7,160 bases of DNA from VRUE01 sp035557635 (GTDB lineage: Bacteria > Actinomycetota > Thermoleophilia > Solirubrobacterales > 70-9), in contig DATMDR010000020.1 of the NCBI GenBank assembly GCA_035557635.1, positions 1 to 7,160 on the forward strand, in the 5' to 3' direction. A program made the position numbers and the translations under genes. Position 1 is the stretch's first letter, and each line of letters starts with the position of its first letter. This document shows, piece by piece, positions 4,161 to 7,160 of the stretch. The notes under the pieces are model-generated. The model was given only the letters and a program-made list of their open reading frames with translations, was not told where the DNA came from and ran no database searches.

Positions 4161-6296
4161 GTGCGTTCCTTCGCCGGCGAGTTCGAGTTCACCCCGGAGC
4201 AGCTGCGCGACGCGCCCGTCCGCTGGCCTCGCCCCAGCGTTCTTGAGGCTCCGCTTACCGTTCTCTCAGGGGTCGGCCCGAAACTGGCCGAAGCGGCGTC
4301 GGACGCCGGGATCGCCACGGTCAGCGACCTGCTCCTGCGCTTCCCGAACCGTCACCGCGACCGCACAGTCGTGCCGCTGGCCGAAGCTGAAGTGGGAGCC
4401 CAGGCGACCGTTCAGGTCGAGGTGCTTGGCGCCAAAGCCAGCACGTTCCGGCGCCGCGGCCTTGCGATCACCTCGGTCAAGGTCGGCGACGAGTCCGGTT
4501 CAGTCAGGGCGTCCTGGTTCAACCAGCCCTGGGTCGCTCAGAAGCTGGCTCCTGGAACACAGCTCCTGCTCACCGGCTCTCGCGACAAACGCGGCTTCAG
4601 GGTGAGCGAATACGAGTTCGTCTCTGATGCGGGCGGCGTGGGGGAGGACAGGAACCTCGTTCCGGTGCACCCCGCCACCCAGGAGCTCAAAGCACAGCGG
4701 ATCCGGCAATGGATGGAGCAGGCGGTGGCCTGGGCCGGGAACGCGATCGAGCCGTTGCCGGCGGAGCTGCGCACGCGGCGGGGGCTGGCCGGGGTCGGCG
4801 ATGCGATCCGGACCGTGCACTTCCCGGAGAGCGAGGAGGACGTGGAGGAGGCTCGGGAGCGGCTGGCGTTCGAAGAGCTGTTCCTCTACCAGGCGATCCT
4901 GGCCACGCGGAAGCGCTCCCACCGCACCGCGCGCCCGGCGCCTCTCCTGGGGAAGCCGGGAGAGCCGGTCGGGCGCTGGATCGAGTCGCTGCCGTTCGAG
5001 CCGACAGGGGACCAGCTGCGAGCCTTCGACGAGGTCGACGCCGACCTGCGCTCCGGCGAGCCGATGCAGCGGCTGCTGATGGGGGAGGTGGGCAGCGGCA
5101 AGACCGTGGTGGCGCTGTACTCGATGCTGCGGGCGCTGGAAGCTGGCTACCAGGCGGCCCTTATGGCACCGACCGAGACCCTGGCCGAGCAGCACGCGGC
5201 GACTCTGGCGAGGCTGCTGGCGGCGGAAGCCACCCCGTTCGCGCTCCTGACCGGCGCCACCCCGGCCAAGCGACGTCGGCAGGCGCTGGACCAGCTCGCC
5301 AGCGGTGAGCTGGGGATGATCGTCGGCACCCACGCCCTGCTCGAGCCCACTGTCGAGTTTGCCCGGCTGGCGGTCTGCGTGGTCGACGAGCAGCACCGCT
5401 TCGGCGTCGAGCAGCGCCGGGCGCTCGACTCGAAGGGGGTCGAGGGGCTGGCGCCGCACGTCCTCCACATGACCGCGACGCCGATCCCGCGCACCCTCTC
5501 GCTGACCGCCTACGGCGATCTCGACACCACCGCCCTGCGCGAGCTTCCCGCCGGCCGCAAGCCGATCGAGACCCGGGTGGTGGCCGGCGACGAACGCGAG
5601 GGGGCATACGAGTTCATCCGCGCTCAGCTGCGGGCGGGCCGCCAGGCCTACGTCGTCTGCCCGCTGGTCGAAGAGTCCGAGAAGATGCAGGGGAGGGCGG
5701 CCGAGAAAGAGGCGGCGCGGCTGGCGGCGGGCGAGCTGCGCGACTTCACGGTCGGCGTCATCCACGGCCAGATGCCCTCAGCCCGCAAGGCCGAGGCGAT
5801 GGCGGCGTTCGTCGCGGGGGAGACCGACGTGCTCGTCGCGACCACGGTGATCGAGGTCGGGATCGACGTGTCCAACGCGACCGTGATGGCAATCGAGGGG
5901 GCCGAGCGCTACGGCGTCTCCCAGTTGCACCAGCTGAGGGGACGGGTGGGGCGGGGGACGCACAGCTCCCACTGCCTGTTGCTCCCTGAAGGAACGGGCG
6001 GGATGGCGCGACGCCGCCTCGAGGCGGTGGAGCGCGAGGGCGACGGGTTCAAGCTCGCCGAGATCGACCTCACGCTGCGCGGCGAGGGAGAGGTGCTTGG
6101 CACTCGCCAGCACGGCCTGCCGCGCTTCGGGCTCGCCGAGCTGCCGGAGGAAACCGCGGTCCTGGTCGCCGCCCGGGACGAGGTCTTGGCCCTGCTCCGT
6201 CGCCACGGCTCCCTCGGCGCGCCGGAGCTCGGCCCGCTGCTCGAGGCGGCGGGCCGCCGCTTCGGCGCCGGCGCCTCCGACCCGATACCACTTTGA
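4161..6296 (+). CDS. recG: ATP-dependent DNA helicase RecG
   Basis: RecG is a superfamily 2 translocase that regresses stalled replication forks and branch-migrates Holliday junctions. The GTG start at 4161, two bases after the preceding stop, gives 711 residues, the normal size. The frame stays open far upstream inside the DAK2 gene, but that part is shadow sequence. Order of parts: a wedge-region helix-hairpin-helix GVGPK at 37-41, an OB-like segment (about 75-155), then the motor. Helicase motifs are intact: Walker A GEVGSGKT at 308-315 (Lys314), DEQH box at 409-412, TATPIPR from 438, TTVIEVGIDV at 561-570, and QLRGRVGRG at 591-599 with the arginine-finger region. LRGEGEVLGTRQ at 639-650 is the RecG-specific TRG motif that couples ATP hydrolysis to translocation. 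No clear ribosome site precedes it, so translation is probably coupled to the upstream gene. It is followed at +2 bases by rsmD. Confidence 0.96.
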   Translation: MRSFAGEFEFTPEQLRDAPVRWPRPSVLEAPLTVLSGVGPKLAEAASDAGIATVSDLLLRFPNRHRDRTVVPLAEAEVGAQATVQVEVLGAKASTFRRRGLAITSVKVGDESGSVRASWFNQPWVAQKLAPGTQLLLTGSRDKRGFRVSEYEFVSDAGGVGEDRNLVPVHPATQELKAQRIRQWMEQAVAWAGNAIEPLPAELRTRRGLAGVGDAIRTVHFPESEEDVEEARERLAFEELFLYQAILATRKRSHRTARPAPLLGKPGEPVGRWIESLPFEPTGDQLRAFDEVDADLRSGEPMQRLLMGEVGSGKTVVALYSMLRALEAGYQAALMAPTETLAEQHAATLARLLAAEATPFALLTGATPAKRRRQALDQLASGELGMIVGTHALLEPTVEFARLAVCVVDEQHRFGVEQRRALDSKGVEGLAPHVLHMTATPIPRTLSLTAYGDLDTTALRELPAGRKPIETRVVAGDEREGAYEFIRAQLRAGRQAYVVCPLVEESEKMQGRAAEKEAARLAAGELRDFTVGVIHGQMPSARKAEAMAAFVAGETDVLVATTVIEVGIDVSNATVMAIEGAERYGVSQLHQLRGRVGRGTHSSHCLLLPEGTGGMARRRLEAVEREGDGFKLAEIDLTLRGEGEVLGTRQHGLPRFGLAELPEETAVLVAARDEVLALLRRHGSLGAPELGPLLEAAGRRFGAGASDPIPL

Positions 6297-6298
6297 CC

Positions 6299-6838
6299 AT
6301 GCGAGTGATCGCGGGAGAGCTGAAGGGCCGGCGCCTGGTCGCGCCGCGGGGCTGGCAGGTGCGGCCGACGTCCGACCGGGTCCGCGAGGCGATCTTCTCG
6401 GCGCTCGGGGGCAAGGTCGCCGGCAGCCGCGTCCTCGATCTCTACTGCGGCACCGGAGCGCTGGCGATCGAGGCCCTTTCGCGCGGGGCCGCCGAGGCGA
6501 CGCTGGTCGATCGCGATACCCGTGCGGCGCTTGGCAACGTCGAGCATCTCGGCCTCGGCGAGCGCACCCGCTTGGTCCGCGCCGACGTGCCGCGCTGGCT
6601 GGCCGACGCCCCCGCAGAGGCTCGCTTCGACCTCGTTTTCGTCGACGCCCCCTATAGACTCGCCGACCGCGTGGGGCAGGAACTCGACACCCATCTGCCG
6701 CGCCTTCTCGCCGAGGGGGGGACCGCGGTCGTTGAGAGCGCCGCGCGACGGCCGCTCCGCCTCGACTCCCTGGCGCCGCTCCGCCAGCGCCGCTACGGCG
6801 CCACCGACGTCTCCTTCTACGGTGGGGTGGCGAAATGA
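6299..6838 (+). CDS. rsmD: 16S rRNA (guanine966-N2)-methyltransferase RsmD
   Basis: RsmD methylates G966 (E. coli numbering) of 16S rRNA on the assembling 30S subunit, using S-adenosylmethionine. ATG 6299 gives 179 residues beginning MRVIAGELKGRRL, the classical N-terminus; a TTG two codons earlier at 6293 would overlap the recG stop and adds nothing conserved. VRPTSDRVREAIFSAL (21-36) is the family substrate-binding block. The SAM-binding motif I is VLDLYCGTGALAIEALSRGA (45-64), and VDRD (70-73) is the acidic motif II. The catalytic motif IV, usually DPPY, is here DAPY at 116-119. It sits two bases after recG, and its stop overlaps the coaD start as ATGA. The rsmD-coaD pairing is a widely conserved neighbourhood. 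Family is secure, with the motif IV change as the one oddity. Confidence 0.93.
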   Translation: MRVIAGELKGRRLVAPRGWQVRPTSDRVREAIFSALGGKVAGSRVLDLYCGTGALAIEALSRGAAEATLVDRDTRAALGNVEHLGLGERTRLVRADVPRWLADAPAEARFDLVFVDAPYRLADRVGQELDTHLPRLLAEGGTAVVESAARRPLRLDSLAPLRQRRYGATDVSFYGGVAK

Positions 6839-7160
6839 CCGGCGAGCAGAACGGGACGGTGGTCTGTCCGGGCAGCTATGACCCGGTCACCAACGGCCAC
6901 GTCGACATCATCACCCGCACCTCACGGGTCTTCGAGCGGGTGGTGGTCGGCGTCGTCAACAACCCGATTCGCAAGGAGAAGACGTTGTTCACGGCCGAGG
7001 AGCGCCGCGCCTTCATCGAAGAGGCGACGGCGGACCTGCCCAACGTGGAGGTGAGGATCTTCTCCAACCTGCTGGTCGAGTTCGCCCGCGAACTCGGCGC
7101 GAAGGCGATCGTCAAGGGGATGCGGGCGATCTCCGACTTCGAGTACGAGTTCGAGATGGC
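6835..7160 (+). CDS. coaD: Phosphopantetheine adenylyltransferase (PPAT, CoaD), 3'-truncated by window edge
   Basis: CoaD transfers AMP from ATP to 4'-phosphopantetheine, forming dephospho-CoA, the penultimate step of CoA synthesis. The visible part is 108 codons plus two bases, roughly two thirds of a usual protein of about 160 residues. The N-terminal CPGSYDPVTNGHVDII block contains the nucleotidyltransferase TxGH signature (TNGH). Later blocks are VVNNPIRKEKTLFTAEER and KGMRAISDFEYEFEMA, the pantetheine/ATP-binding region. The ATG at 6835 overlaps the rsmD TGA by four bases (ATGA), so translation is probably coupled. A G-rich GGTGGGG just upstream could serve as a weak ribosome site. A short N-terminal extension (MTGEQNG) precedes the first strand. 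The second ATP-binding block (ISSTxxR in relatives) lies beyond the window. Confidence 0.96.
   Translation, partial: MTGEQNGTVVCPGSYDPVTNGHVDIITRTSRVFERVVVGVVNNPIRKEKTLFTAEERRAFIEEATADLPNVEVRIFSNLLVEFARELGAKAIVKGMRAISDFEYEFEM

Noticed and set aside
4500..5765. Long minus-strand open frame opposite recG
   Set aside because: Sits wholly within recG motor-domain sequence; composition is that of mirrored GC-rich codons and no family is recognisable.
6293..6298. TTG 6293 as rsmD start
   Set aside because: Overlaps the recG stop and adds only two residues ahead of the classical MRVIAG start.
1..7160. CRISPR arrays, tRNA or rRNA genes, insertion sequences, attachment sites
   Set aside because: No regularly spaced repeats, no tRNA-like cloverleaf or rRNA sequence, no transposase or integrase, and no terminal inverted repeats seen flanking the toxin-antitoxin module.

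Overview
The window reads as GC-rich bacterial chromosome, probably actinobacterial. Clues are strong G/C third-position codon bias, GTG and TTG starts, a fused RibBA followed by RibH, a zinc-type L28, and the order rpmB - DAK2/FakA-like - recG - rsmD - coaD, which is common in Actinobacteria and Firmicutes. The wording of several proteins resembles Thermoleophilia/Solirubrobacterales, but that placement is recognition from memory, not a search.

Layout. (1) Positions 1-1447, plus strand: the 3' part of ribBA, overlapping ribH by 8 bases; this is the end of a riboflavin operon. (2) Positions 1444-2114, minus strand: a two-gene type II toxin-antitoxin module, with a Phd/YefM-type antitoxin upstream and a VapC PIN-domain toxin downstream, the two overlapping by 4 bases. 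It is visibly less GC-rich than its neighbours, and its toxin ends tail-to-tail with ribH on a shared CTAG. (3) Positions 2115-2202: a short divergent regulatory region between the antitoxin and rpmB, with nested small palindromes and a direct repeat. (4) Positions 2203-2394: rpmB (L28). (5) Positions 2395-2526: an intergenic stretch with an exact 10-base tandem duplication, a hairpin, and a -10-like element placed as for a leaderless transcript of the next gene. (6) Positions 2527-7160: a tightly packed plus-strand run of a DAK2/FakA-like protein, recG, rsmD and the 5' part of coaD, with junctions of +2, +2 and -4 bases, so probably one transcript.

How the genes work together. RibBA makes both precursors that feed RibH, which forms lumazine, the immediate precursor of riboflavin. 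The downstream run mixes ribosome biogenesis (L28, RsmD), fork repair (RecG), CoA synthesis (CoaD) and a probable fatty-acid kinase subunit. This is a conserved housekeeping neighbourhood rather than one pathway. The only clearly accessory element is the toxin-antitoxin module.

I see no CRISPR array, tRNA, rRNA, insertion sequence or phage gene, and no convincing new multi-gene system. The points most worth checking are changed active-site residues in RibH and RsmD, the shared CTAG stop, and the probable leaderless start of the FakA-like gene.
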